Made by a program: the position numbers and the translations under genes. This document shows, piece by piece, positions 24,602 through 35,092 of a DNA stretch of 64,000 nt. Each line of letters begins with the position of its first letter. The stretch's first letter is position 1. Where the stretch lies: NCBI RefSeq assembly GCF_024679095.1, contig NC_066518.1, forward strand, positions 285,178-349,177, read 5' to 3'. Origin of the DNA: Eriocheir sinensis (taxonomy: Eukaryota; Arthropoda; Malacostraca; Decapoda; Varunidae). The notes beneath the pieces are model-generated. The model was not told where the DNA came from, searched no databases, and saw only the letters and a program-made list of their open reading frames with translations.

Positions 24602-24804
24602 GGCCGTATTACTAAACATTTCGTCGCCTAAGTTCACAAAGTTGCCAAGGCTTTCGTAGGAGTTGTGGGCATATCCAGTAGTAGTTTTATGATCCTGGTG
24701 GTAGTTTGACCCTTCTTCTGTACCATGAACCTAAAGAAACATGCATTAGAGCCCAATTGACCCCCTCTTTGACCTTTAGAAATAGCTGATGTGAGCAGCG
24801 AAAG
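24602..24804 (+). mobile_element. MITE family A, copy 4
   Basis: Starts GGCCGTATTACTAAACATTT and runs through CCCCCTCTTTGACCTTTAGA. Opposite orientation to copy 3, separated by only 7 bp. Confidence 0.85.
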
Positions 24805-24805
24805 C

Positions 24806-24957
24806 CCCCTTCACACTGCCGACTCAGCTTCTGGCCATCGTTTTTTGACCTCTTTCCAACCATGTACGACCCTTTCACATCAACATTTCACACCCAAGAC
24901 CTCGTGTATACGCTCTGAGTCGCTGGGTTGTCGTGGCCCAGAGTGTGAACAGGGCCT
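24806..24957. mobile_element. MITE family C, full-length-looking copy
   Basis: Left end CCCCTTCACACTGCCGACTC and right end CCAGAGTGTGAACAGGGCC are inverted relative to each other. About 150 bp with no coding content. Its right arm recurs inverted at 24,326. Confidence 0.75.
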
Positions 24958-24959
24958 CA

Positions 24960-25760
24960 CTCAGTTTCTCCCTTCTTTCTCCAGTTACTGTTACGCATTT
25001 TCCCGTTTCTGTTTGATGGGTGGTCACGTTCATGTTTTGGGTATCCTTTATTGTGTGTGTGTTCCCTTTAATCTCCCTCTTCCCAATTCCATCCCGTCCT
25101 TTCATCGCCCTCTCCCTTTCATCGGCCCGCACATTGCGTCCTTTCCCGTGTTTCTGATACATTTTTTTGTATTCCCTTTCATCATCCTCCACTCCCACCC
25201 GTTCCTTATCCTTACCTTTCTTTATCCCGCTTTGCCTCATCTATATTCTCTATATAAATGAACTTTGGCTCAATCAGCATACCTAGATATATGTATCTCA
25301 GTTCTCTCTCTGTTGTACTTCCTCGTCTATGCTAGACTAAGAAGAAAACGGCTGATTTTGCCCAGTCACACCCACCATCCTGCTTGCTGACAAAAAAGAG
25401 CGTCCTGAAGCGCTCCTCCTTTTTAGCCTTAGATCAGCGATTCAAGACGAGAAGGGAGAAACCGAACCCTACATTACGAGGATCTGATTTCGCATGTCCT
25501 TGAGCACCAATGAAAAAAAAAAAAAATGAAAAAAAACGAAATCGTGAATCTGAAAAAAAAAGAAAAAAGAGAAACGGATAGAATATTCCATACTGGGAAA
25601 TTGGACGCCGAGGAAGGGTCTGAAGAGGAGGGCGGGGAGAGGGAAGGCGTATGTTAAAAGGGAAGAGAGGAGAAGAGGCGGGTTGCGAGTAGAGGGAAGA
25701 TCTATATAAAGAGGGGGGGAGGCTAGAGGGAAGGCGTAACATTAGAACCCATCTCGTCCT
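24960..25760. other. No gene recognised
   Basis: Pyrimidine-rich to 25,240, then unique DNA with A-runs (25,510-25,570). No coding signal on either strand. Confidence 0.5.
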
Positions 25761-25763
25761 GGG

Positions 25764-25925
25764 GAGGCGGTGGCCGAGTGGTCAGCGTGCAGGCGTGTTG
25801 AGCCCGTGGACCTAGATTTGAGCCCCACCGAAACAAGCTGATTTTTCAAACCATCGCCGAGTAGCGGAAGATTACCCACACTTTGGTGCGAGGGTCACCA
25901 GCAGCATCTCGTGACCACAGAGTTG
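25764..25925 (+). mobile_element. tRNA-derived SINE relic
   Basis: The head GGCGGTGGCCGAGTGGTCAG is a Leu/Ser-tRNA-like A box. GATTTGAGCCCCACC is B-box-like. Anticodon-arm and acceptor pairing do not close, so it is not a functional tRNA. Confidence 0.6.
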
Positions 25926-26269
25926 TCAGAAGAGAAATGGAATGGTGGAATGACTGAACTCAATGCGACGGAAACAGGAATAAGAAAGAACGAGAGGAAA
26001 GGAATAGGAGGAATATGGATGAGACAAAATGTTATGTCGGGCGAAAGGTAGGAGGAATAGTACATACTGAAGGCGATGAAGAAGAGAGGAGAGGGGTAGG
26101 GGGGTCAAGTGATGACATAGTGGTGGTCGCTGAGTGGAGGGGACTAGCCATGGAAGGGATCGCAGAGTGGAGGGGACAGGCCATGGGAGGGGAACATCAG
26201 CGGCCGTCAGGGGGCAGCGTAATGATCCATGAACGACCGTAATGATCCAAGGGGGGTGATCGTGGCCGC

Positions 26270-26520
26270 GGGAGGCTTTGTGGCTCGCTGGCTGACTGGT
26301 GATGGGACAAGTTGGCGGGCTGGCTGGCTGGCGGGCTGGCTGGGATTTGTGCATTATGGTTAGCATGCAGACTGACTGGTTGCTTCCCTGACTGTCTGAT
26401 TGAAATTTGTAGAAGTTTGCTGCCTGACTGGTGGTTAATATATTTAAGTTGGTTAGCTGGCGAGGTAATTGAAAGTGTAGAAGTTGGCTGTCTGGCTAAT
26501 TGATATTTAAACAAGTTGGT
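26270..26520. repeat. Degenerate GGCT/GACT tetranucleotide region
   Basis: GGCTGGCTGGC and GACTGACTGG motifs recur over about 250 bp. The opposing frames of 105 and 63 codons are artefacts. Confidence 0.7.
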
Positions 26521-26523
26521 TGA

Positions 26524-26788
26524 GGGCCGCTTTCACAGTCATTTTGTTTGTTTTGATCGTTACCAATGGCGGGGATTGACGGTATAATTTTCCACGTGAA
26601 ACTGGCCTATGGGGTAGTGGCGGCTGCAGAGGAAGCAAGAGGCATTGAGAGTGTGTGGCAAGGTGCGGGGCTAGGCTAACCCCGCAGCCGCCACTACCCC
26701 ATCGGCTAGTTTTAAGTGAAAATACTATAGCGTCGATCCCCGCCATTGGTAACGATCAAAACAAACAAAACGACTGTGAAATCGGCCA
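26524..26788. mobile_element. Foldback MITE family B, copy 2
   Basis: A 265-bp relative of the element at 21,166 with the same GGGCCGCTTTCACAGTCATT end and inverted arms. The flanking trinucleotide is TGA on both sides (26,521-26,523 and 26,789-26,791). Confidence 0.9.
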
Positions 26789-26789
26789 T

Positions 26790-28080
26790 GAGAAGCTGAC
26801 TGGTCCCGTTTCCACTTGCACAGATAATTGGATCATGAAGTTATTAAAAGGAAAGCGGTGTCAAAATGTTTCGTGATGTTTTCTTTTCAATCTGGTAACA
26901 TTTCTCACCCGCTCGCTTCACACCTGGATCTTCCTCGCTCGCAGGCAACGCACGCATTCGACCTCTCCTTCCTTCAGCCTGTGTTCAAAGTGTGTTGCCC
27001 TTTGCCTTTATCTGGCCAGCTGGAGTACGGCACCCTTGAGGCCGAGGTGTGTATGTTTTTTTTTTTTTTGTGTGTGTGCGTGTGTCTGTGTGTGTGTGTG
27101 TGCTCGTTTTTCCTGCTGAGCGATGAGTCCTTTTTTCTCCAGTCACCCCCACCACCTCAGCCACCACAGCCATCACAACCACTACCACCTCAACCACTGT
27201 TACTTGTCACTAGGTACTTACTGTCCCTCATGAAGCTCACAGACGACGCCGTTCACTACAATCCACGTCGCCAGCAGGAGCAGAACCTTTAGTCTCCCCG
27301 CCATCCTCCTCTAGACGTCGCTTCTCACTTCTTGGTCTCCTTGCCTTTTCTCTTCCAGTTCAGTTTATGCTGCACGCCCTCTCCTTCCTATCTTTCTCTT
27401 CTGCCGCTCCTTGATGTCTCCAAATGTGTTCGTTCCATTTGCTTCAGTTTTATTTATTCGGGATACAGTGGGAACGTGACAATTTTTTCTCCCACCTGGT
27501 CTTAGAATTACTTTTCCAATATTTGTGACGCAGCTGTTCACGGATGAATTGGTTTCTTTCAGTTTGTTTATTAAATCATTTCACACGACACTTTAATAGT
27601 CTTTTCGCTCCCTCGTATTTGGAAGTGCCGCCGTTCCGCACTATCTGTCAGTCACGGCACTTAAATGTTTATCACAATGGTGTCCAGGCCTTTCTTTCTG
27701 GCTGGCGATGCATGACAGAAGTGAAATCGAAGTTGGAAGGGAATACCGAGTAGAGTGAATGATGTTTTAAAAGTGATCTGTTTAGTTTCAGAATGAGAAC
27801 AAATTGATACTATACACTCAGAGTTTGATAAAAGGGGGCTAAGAGATGCAAGAGGCACATCAACAGCCGCCAGACACCAGCTGAGGCATGTTGGCTAGGA
27901 GGACAGAAAACACGTGGCTAGAGTGACCGGGGCCAAAGCGACACATCCTTCCTCTCCGACGACCAGGGTCTGACTGAAAGCCAAGCTCGACGCTCGGCAG
28001 TGCACTCGGCAGCCTCGGGTGCTCGGGTGCGGCGAGTCCGAGACCTTCGTTGTTGCGTCACTGGCACCCGCCTGCTTTAT
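26790..28080. other. No gene recognised
   Basis: Unique DNA with a short T-run and GT tract at 27,058-27,103. Frames to 154 codons lack recognisable content. Confidence 0.45.
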
Positions 28081-28085
28081 ACCTC

Positions 28086-28086
<1 letters not shown>

Positions 28087-28172
<86 letters not shown>
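28087..28172. repeat. (TC)n(AC)n compound microsatellite
   Basis: About 27 TC units followed by about 16 AC units. Confidence 0.97.
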
Positions 28173-28177
<5 letters not shown>

Positions 28178-28352
28178 TATAAAACACAGGCAGTTTCCAC
28201 TTCGTAAAACTATAGGAAACTGTAGTGTTGCTGCTACAAAAAAACTCAAATACTGAAGTTGAAAATCTGAGCGAGAAGGTAAATGTGTTGATGTCTGTGA
28301 GAGTGTAGAGAGAGAAGGAGGAAGACGAGGTGGAGGAGATGGGAGGTTTCGT

Positions 28353-28404
28353 TTACAGTATCAGCCCCAGAATTAATGCCACGAGCGCCCACGCCATCCC
28401 TGGC
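28353..28404 (-). CDS. Possible signal-peptide first exon
   Basis: On the minus strand a CpG-rich leader (GCCGCCGCCGCCAGGG) precedes an ATG in good context (G at -3 and +4) reading MAWALVALILGLIL. That is a typical hydrophobic secretion signal core. A candidate donor ACTGTAAAC follows at once and would end the exon before the TAA stop. No downstream exon could be identified, so this is a weak candidate only. Confidence 0.22.
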
Positions 28405-28800
28405 GGCGGCGGCGGCGAGCCACACATCACCTCTGGTCTCACCTGCCCCAGGGTCGTCGCCGCCGTGCGGCCGCTACACCCGCCGCCGCCACTTACCTGG
28501 GCAGCCAGGACGGTGGGAGGCAGAGACAACTTTGTTTTTTCTATGGCGGTAACCAGACACCCTCCCCCTCGCCACAGCTGGAAAAGCTTTCGCATTGTCT
28601 TCTGACAGTTTAGTCGGCTGACTTGTTCTCGGTCTCGTAATCAATTCCGTACAGTGTGCCAACCCAAGGCGGTGCCCGGCAGCACATGGGCGGCGAATGG
28701 CCCTCTGATGAAAATACGGCACGTCCGGCGAGGCCGCCTCGGGGCGTTATGAGGCTGCGCTTCATCAAAGGTGCTTGGCCGGCGTGGCAGCGGGTTCACG
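28405..28800. other. CpG-rich island-like stretch
   Basis: GCC/GGC and CpG density is well above the surroundings. It could be promoter DNA for the candidate minus-strand exon at 28,353-28,404, but no TATA box or initiator can be assigned. Confidence 0.3.
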
Positions 28801-28861
28801 GTGGAGGTGGCGAGGGGCAGCCGACGAGAGGCTAACGGCAGGGAGAAGACCTGAGACTATA

Positions 28862-29070
28862 GTCTGTTCACTTAAATCTGACCCAAGCTGACAACATAAA
28901 CCTAAACGTGTTCGTAAGCACTATGCAGATTAGCAGAAAGTGCTGCATGAGATAAACACAAACAAAGGTTAAAGAAAACTTGGAAGCCATAGCAGTACCC
29001 AATCAGCACTCAGCTTGCGAACACGCTTAGGTTTATGTTGTCAGCTTGGGTCGGACTTAAGTGAACAGAC
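28862..29070. mobile_element. Tc1/mariner-like foldback MITE
   Basis: A 209-bp element flanked by TA (28,860-28,861 and 29,071-29,072). Inverted arms of about 50 bp start GTCTGTTCACTTAAATCTGA and continue through CCCAAGCTGACAACATAAAC. TA target duplication with long TIRs fits a mariner-type MITE. Confidence 0.88.
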
Positions 29071-29114
29071 TAGAGTAAAAGTTGAACTATTGTTTTTTTA
29101 GAGGGACGTTAGTA

Positions 29115-29180
29115 ATCGTAGTAGTAGTAGTAGTAATAGCAGTAGTAGCAGTAGTAGTAGTAGTAGTAGTAGTAGTAGCA
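29115..29180. repeat. (GTA)n trinucleotide repeat
   Basis: Interrupted GTA units. Confidence 0.95.
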
Positions 29181-29417
29181 GCAGCAACAGTAACATTATC
29201 TTCATCCCATTACCATAATTATGAAAATTATATCAATAACAAATAATGATATCATCGTATCCTTAAACGAGAAAAAAAAAGAAGCTTCCTAAGGCAGTTA
29301 TACTCAGCCTCTCAGCACGTCGTATCACGCGGCCAGAGTGCGTAAGATCCCCTCCATGTCGACCATCACGCCTTATCTCTCCTGTAGGCGTGAGAGAGCG
29401 CGGGGCGAGTCACTATA

Positions 29418-30035
29418 AAATGAAGATGACTATCGCTAAACGGGACAGCCGCGCGCAAGGCTGACAGATTCAACGGAACCACGGACGAAAATACAGGACC
29501 GGACCTTTTCATCATCAAGGCTAATGCAGCCATTTTTACGTCGACGTTAGGAATAATTAGTAAACTTAGTAACTGTACCATCATTAAGTCATTTGCTACA
29601 CCGCAAGAACTTTCTCCCTTGTACCACTTCTCTCCCTTTCCTCCCTTCCCTTCTCTCCCTTTCCTTTTTCTCTTTCATTCACTACCCCTTACCTCCCACC
29701 CTCCTCCCTTCACTTAATCCCCTCCATCTCTTTCTCTCCTCTCCTCTCTTCCCTGATATCCCCTTCACCCGTCCCCCTTCCCTTCCATTTCTCTTTATTT
29801 CCCTACCCGCACTTCAATCATAATTCCTTTCCTCCCTCAGATGACTACCGCTGTAAACGGGACAGCACCGCGCACGGCTAACAGAACACGGAAACACTAA
29901 CGAAAAAATAGGACTGGACCTCATCATCAAACTTAGGGATGGATAATGCAGCCAATTTTTCTTAGACGTTAGGAATTTGATTAGTAACTTTAATAATTTT
30001 TGTATCGTCATCAAATGATCTGCCACGTACAGTTT
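29418..30035. repeat. Diverged direct repeat flanking a pyrimidine tract
   Basis: The ~170-bp segment at 29,418-29,590 (GATGACTATCGCTAAACGGG, AATGCAGCCATTTTT, CGACGTTAGGAAT) recurs at 29,838-30,030 in the same orientation. Between them is a C+T-rich spacer (29,595-29,835). Confidence 0.8.
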
Positions 30036-30182
30036 GAATAACTTATGTAGACCATCAGATGTAAAAGTCAATGATGTAAATAAAACAGTCTCAACATTCT
30101 GCTACACAGTTAGCATAGATTATGGTAATGTGCGAGATTCTGTTTTTTGCCCAAGAACCCCAGAGAGCAGATGTTACTAATC

Positions 30183-30953
30183 TCAGGCAGCTAAACTGAA
30201 CCAAAAGTAGCCGAAGAGCTGCACCAGTACCATGTGGAACACCAGGAGAAGAGCCACAGCCACCTTTGGGTTCGAAGTCTGGCCACCTGGAGCCTTAGCA
30301 ATCGCTGCATTTGGTGGTACTGATGGACGTGAGTAACCCGCACCCTCTACCTGGTGTGGCACCCTCCCAGTCACCTTGTCCATCCCAACAACAGTCTTCG
30401 TCCGCCCTGTAGTCGCTGTTGTCTCTCGCGGTTGCTGTATTGAAGTCCCTCTGACATCTCTAAGCTTCTTATTTATTGCAGCCTGTGTTTTCGTTTTTCT
30501 CACTTTGTTCGGAGATTTGGGGTAATTTTGTAGCGCCATGCCATCGGGTTTTTCCCTTTTTTCCGAAGGGTTTCGATATATCGGCGAGTTCCTACAAACT
30601 TCCTTAGTTTTTGCAGCTCCCGGCGCTCTGCCGAAGCTTTCTTTCGTAAAGTTATTTACCGAAGGATTAGGAAACTTCTTTGTGACCCCGCGAATATCTC
30701 TCATTTTCACGACTCCCTGCGGCCTAACGACGTTTTCCTTGGCCAGGTTCGTCGTCTTGGCCACCTCGATCTGCCTCTCCCTCTCATCCGTGGCCATGCC
30801 CTGGGAGTCGCCGAGGCCATACCACCACCACCTGCTCGGTGGCTGCTTGTCCTCTGCCTGGTCTGCCTGGAGGCCGCCGACGCGAGGCAGCAGATATTCA
30901 TTGCTGCGCTCACCCAGCCGGTCCTCCTTGCCCAGCGGTCTTTTGTGAGACAT
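30183..30953 (-). CDS. Putative tail-anchored membrane protein with 32-residue repeats
   Basis: An intronless frame of 256 residues starting at the first ATG (MSHKRPLGKE) and ending TGA. The body is basic and polar. Residues 69-100 and 101-132 are a tandem repeat in exact register: NLAKENVVRPQGVVK aligns with NFTKESFGRAPGAAK, and both units carry NPS at the same offset. The stretch 230-256 (KVAVALLLVFHMVLVQLFGY...) is a single hydrophobic segment at the extreme C terminus, typical of tail-anchored ER proteins. A weak resemblance of the repeat to the RAMP4/SERP cytosolic motif (A-x5-K-x-N-x2-R-x-G-x-V) is only suggestive. No neighbour shares its strand. No AATAAA is obvious after the stop. It could also be a retrocopy or one large exon. 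Confidence 0.55.
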   Translation of the reverse strand: MSHKRPLGKEDRLGERSNEYLLPRVGGLQADQAEDKQPPSRWWWYGLGDSQGMATDERERQIEVAKTTNLAKENVVRPQGVVKMRDIRGVTKKFPNPSVNNFTKESFGRAPGAAKTKEVCRNSPIYRNPSEKREKPDGMALQNYPKSPNKVRKTKTQAAINKKLRDVRGTSIQQPRETTATTGRTKTVVGMDKVTGRVPHQVEGAGYSRPSVPPNAAIAKAPGGQTSNPKVAVALLLVFHMVLVQLFGYFWFSLAA

Positions 30954-31500
30954 TCGTTTGAACAAAATTTATTAAAACTAAAGTGCGGGAAAAACAGCAA
31001 ATAGTCAATGATCACTGTAATTGGATTTGGTCGCGTTGTTCATAGTTCGTGATATGTTGAACCAAAATAGGGAAATGACATGATGTGGCTGGCGGCCATG
31101 CATGGACTCTCACGCCGGCCACCATGCACACGTGTACATTAATGAAGCACCATAGAAGACTCCCTTTGCTTTCATCATGACGCTAAAGTACTACAAGCCT
31201 TAATATTGCTGCGAGGCGTTCAAGAGCCTCTTGTGGTGATTCGTGGGACTTCATGCTGCTTATCTTGAGGTTTTCGGCAAAGCAGCGGTCAGCCAGGAAT
31301 TTTAGTGAGTGGTGGTGAGTTAGCATGCGAGAGTAATGGGGGAAGGGGGGCTCTGGGAGTGAGTGAGGGATATATGGAGATAAAATAGGAGGGGAAGAAG
31401 TAGAGAAGGCGGCGGGAGGGTCACTGTGTAAGCAAGGAAAGTCAGAACATTAGAAAACTCTCATTTGTGTTTGCTCGATCACTCCCCGGAAGACAAACAT
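30954..31500. other. 5' side of the minus-strand frame; no other gene
   Basis: AT-balanced DNA. A CCAAT-like motif (minus-strand AAATCCAATTACAG) lies about 70 bp upstream of the ATG at 30,953. No TATA box is evident. Confidence 0.3.
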
Positions 31501-31506
31501 CCCTCC

Positions 31507-31509
<3 letters not shown>

Positions 31510-31540
<31 letters not shown>
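31510..31540. repeat. (GT)n microsatellite
   Basis: About 15 GT units. Confidence 0.95.
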
Positions 31541-31541
<1 letters not shown>

Positions 31542-31774
31542 AACTAGCTAGTGGTATAACATTATTTTTTTTTTCTTTGTCTCCACCACAAGCCTTTTAG
31601 AAGCTGTTGCGTGGACCGCTTCTGAGGGCCTTATGCGGCGCTATCACTTCGGAAATGCTGGAAAAATATTCGGTTAGAGTCAGATTTCCCTCTGAATCAT
31701 ACAATACCGAGGGTAGATTTTCTTGTGAGGTATTGTTTCTGTACCCGCCAGACTCGGATGATGTAAAGTGGCGG

Positions 31775-31990
31775 AGGAGGAGGAGGAAGAGAAGGAGGAA
31801 GAGGACGAGAGGAGGAGGAGGAGGATTAGTTTGAGTTGAAGGAGGAAAAAGATTATGAAAATTAAGAAGAAAAAGAACGAGGAAGAAAAAAAATATGAGG
31901 AGAAAAAAAACAGGAGAAAGAAAGAATGAGAGAAAAAGTTGCTGTATGGGGCAGAGAAGCTCGAGACGAGAGGAATAAAAGAAAGGATAA
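31775..31990. repeat. GGA/GAA purine-rich tract
   Basis: Degenerate GGAGGAAGA-type purine DNA with no coding signal. Confidence 0.8.
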
Positions 31991-32049
31991 GAAAGGGTAG
32001 AAGTTTTTTGGCCGCTATTGTGTGTTGTGGACCACTAAAAACACTTCAG

Positions 32050-32420
32050 CTTCCCTCTCGCTGGTCAGTCTGAGCCGCCACCGCCACCACCTGTCACTGG
32101 CCGGCCCTCTCAACCTCTCCGCGACCATCACAAACGATTGGGTGATTCCTTCCTTCCTCCGTGGAGCAGTACTTAGCGTGCCTGGCTATGATTCCGCCAG
32201 CACTACCACCACATGTCACTGGCCGGCCCCCTCAGCCTCTCCGCGACCATCACAAACGATTGGGTGATTCTTTCCTTCCTCCGCGGAGCAGTACTTAGCG
32301 TGCCTGGCTATGATTCCGCCAGCACTACCACCACCTGTCACTGGCCGGCCCCCTCAGCCTCTCCGCGACCATCACAAACGATTGGGTGATTCTTTCCTTC
32401 CTCCGTGGAGCAGTACTTAG
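32050..32420 (+). repeat. 122-bp tandem repeat containing a tRNA-like half
   Basis: Three near-identical units; CAAACGATTGGGTGATTC begins at 32,131, 32,253 and 32,375 (122-bp period). Each unit includes GGAGCAGTACTTAGCGTGCC, the start of SINE S1. In the third unit it continues into the full SINE body, so the array seems to have grown from the 5' flank plus head of that SINE. Confidence 0.9.
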
Positions 32421-32905
32421 CGTGCCTGAGTTCGAATCCCAGCCATGGCAGTCGGGGCGCAGCTCACCCAGCTGTTCATACTCTCCTTCGGGTTGGTCGA
32501 TAAATGGGCTCTTGGGTACACTTGAGGAAGGTAAACTGTGGCAATCCCGGACTTCACATTGGCCCGTGTCCCGGAGGCGTATTTCCCTTCTCTGTACGGG
32601 TATGTGGCGCCCGCTCTTGAACAGGGCATGTCAGGTTAGGTTAGGTGAGGTTAAGTTTAGTTGGTGTTGTTTATGGTAATTTTGAGTGGAAATTACAATG
32701 AGAGTATTTTCCAGAACACCCCGTGGTTAGTTTCTTAGGTACAGCCGAGCGTCTTCACTAAGGAACCACATACCCGTAGAGAGATTGGGTACATGCGTCC
32801 CGGAGTAATAGGTTCTTGCGGTCTTACCCACCACAGGCTCAGAGGGACAAAGGTACAGACATGAGCACCACAGCCACGCGCAGCTATAGCGTATGGATTC
32901 AACTT
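32405..32905 (+). mobile_element. SINE S1, copy 1 (interrupted)
   Basis: The B-box-like GAGTTCGAATCCCAGCC is followed by TTCGGGTTGGTCGATAAATG, GGAAGGTAAACTG and GGACTTCACATTGGC. The 3' part (TAATAGGTTCTTGCGGTCTT, ACCCACCACAGGCTCAGAGG, CAGCCACGCGCAGCTATAGC) appears at 32,790-32,905. The order equals the minus-strand copy at 41,865-42,140, but about 200 bp (32,580-32,785, with TTAGG units) is inserted here. Confidence 0.85.
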
Positions 32906-32909
32906 AGTT

Positions 32910-33540
32910 ACCTTCCTTCCTTCACTTTCCTTCTTGCATTCTTCTGTCATTTCTTCTCACTCAACCCATGATAACTTTTTGTTTAATCAATCTTCTACGC
33001 ATCCCCACATTACTACCTGACCCTCTTGCTATGTGTTCCTGCAGATACTCGTGTGTTCCACCGCCATAGACTTGCTTTGTTTGCCTCTCCTTTATCCCTT
33101 CATCTCTTCATCCCTTCCCTCCTCCATCCCTCTCGTTTCCGTGCACACCTTCCCTCCCTTCCTTCCTATGAGTCAACGTTTCTCATTAGTACAGTCCGAT
33201 GTGGCGCCGGGCTTCCCTCGTCTTGGTCTTTCATCACACCTCTTTCTTCCATATGCTCTTTCTTTCTTCCCCTCCATCATTATCTGTCTCTGTCTCTCTT
33301 ACGTGTACATTCCTCTTCGTTTCCTACCTGAGTGTGAACGTTTCTGATCAGCCCAGACCGATGAAGCACCTCTTTGACCCCACGTTCTCTCTCTTTGCTT
33401 ATCCATGCCGGAGGGACGAACGACGGGCCCATAAAATGATATTTCTCTAGCTATTTCCCTGAGTGCATCAATTACTTTTGTCCTACAGTTTCTTCCCTTG
33501 TATGGCCATTTCTTATCAGCACAAATCGATGAGCCACCTT
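32910..33540. other. No gene recognised
   Basis: C+T-rich DNA. Overlapping frames of about 100 codons show only composition bias. Confidence 0.5.
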
Positions 33541-33541
33541 T

Positions 33542-33788
33542 TTGACCCGGTAGCAGCGACGGGCCAGATTTGTGACTTTACCGTGTACCAGCGATGGGCC
33601 AAATTTCTGCCATAATATAAACCTCCCAAAATAGATGATGCATAAACCGATCACACATGCGTTGATATATATCATGAAATGGTTTGCGTGAGTGATGATT
33701 CTTTCTCATTATTTTACTTAGAGGGGCCTTTAACCTAACCTAACCTAACCTAACCTAAGAAACATGACCCCCGCAGCTACCGGGTTAA
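33542..33788 (+). mobile_element. piggyBac-like MITE, copy 3
   Basis: Complete copy: TTGACCCGGTAGCAGCGACG at the left, CTACCGGGTTAA at the right. Contains one 35-bp period and five CCTAA pentamers (33,733-33,758). Opposite orientation to the copy at 3,788. Confidence 0.9.
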
Positions 33789-33789
33789 C

Positions 33790-34200
33790 CCTTTTCTTTC
33801 TCTCTCTTCATCTGTCCGTGTTGAAGGGTCATGAGATGGACGCATAAAGGCTGTCCCTGTCGCTCTCATCATCCCTCACCTTGACCGTCACTCCCCTAGT
33901 CGTCTCATCGTCATTCACCGCCACGCCCGCCTCGGCCCGCCAGACAAAGGAGCCGGGACTCCAACGGTTGCCGGACCGTTTCTCGTCCTAGTCTTCCGCG
34001 ACAACATTAAGGCTCTGACTCGGATTTTCTAATCGACTCTTATTGACGGCATTTGTTATTGTTGCCTGCATTGTATTAACACTGAAGACTGTTTCCTATG
34101 CGTGGGCTATCATATATTATCCACGCAATTATACACGCCGTGTGACAGCAGGTCGCCAGAGCACGATAATGCACACCTCAGAATTGGGCGAACCGACTAT
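33790..34200. other. No gene recognised
   Basis: Unique DNA without supported coding potential. Confidence 0.45.
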
Positions 34201-34202
34201 CA

Positions 34203-34245
34203 TAGCAGTAGTAGTAGTAGTAGTAGTAGGAGTAGTAGTAGTAGT
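34203..34245. repeat. (GTA)n trinucleotide repeat
   Basis: About 14 GTA units. Confidence 0.95.
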
Positions 34246-34249
34246 GGAT

Positions 34250-35090
34250 TAAATCACATAGAGAAAATACTGCGAAGGTCATTATTGGCAACTCCAAAAG
34301 CCGGTAAGTCAAGGTTTTTTCGCGGAGGAACATCGCACGCGTGCTGTGTGTTCCTTAAGAGGTTGCCTTGACAGAGAGTGTCTCCGTGTTGAATGTGGGG
34401 GTCACTTGGGGTCACTGGCTTTGCAAGGGGATTGATGACCTTGTCCGGTGGGGCACCACGCAGGCCTGGCTGCTGAGTCACCGCCGAGTGGTCGATTGGT
34501 TCCTGTGTCTGAAAGCTTGACGCTGGAAAGCCTTTCTGCATTAGGCTGGAGAAAACTAATGACGTATGCAGTGTTGCCTCTCTATAATCACAAATACAGA
34601 CTAAATCAAGCGACAAAAGGATTATATCCTTTTGCAAAATATTCATCTTATGTTGTAAAGGTTCGACAGCTGTTTATATAAATGAAAAAAACAAGAAAGC
34701 TAATAAGTACACATTCATCAATCCAAAACACTAAATGCTAAGCCGAAATCAAATTAATTAGAGGGTTCAACAATGACACATATAGCCAGTGCCTTGCCCG
34801 GCCCCAATATCTTAAAACCAAAAGATGATTAGCGTGGCCCGAACTTAACTTATGGAAGGTGGAAGTGGCGTGACTCGCGAGGAAGGAGGTGGGAGGTCCT
34901 GAAGGGATCTTGCAGTGAAGTTCTCTTCTTTTGGGAGACTGATCGCCTGCCAGGAAGGGAAAGGCTTAAAGGAGTGGACACGTGATCGTGCAAGACAGAC
35001 GCCGCAGCCGTTGCTTTTGTCTGTCTTCAACACAAAATCTCAGCTGGAAACTTAAGCTTTCATCTAATGCTAACTCGGCTCTTCCTATAG
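34250..35090. other. No gene recognised
   Basis: Unique DNA. Opposing frames of 130 (minus) and 77 (plus) codons show no domain. Confidence 0.4.
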
Positions 35091-35092
35091 GT

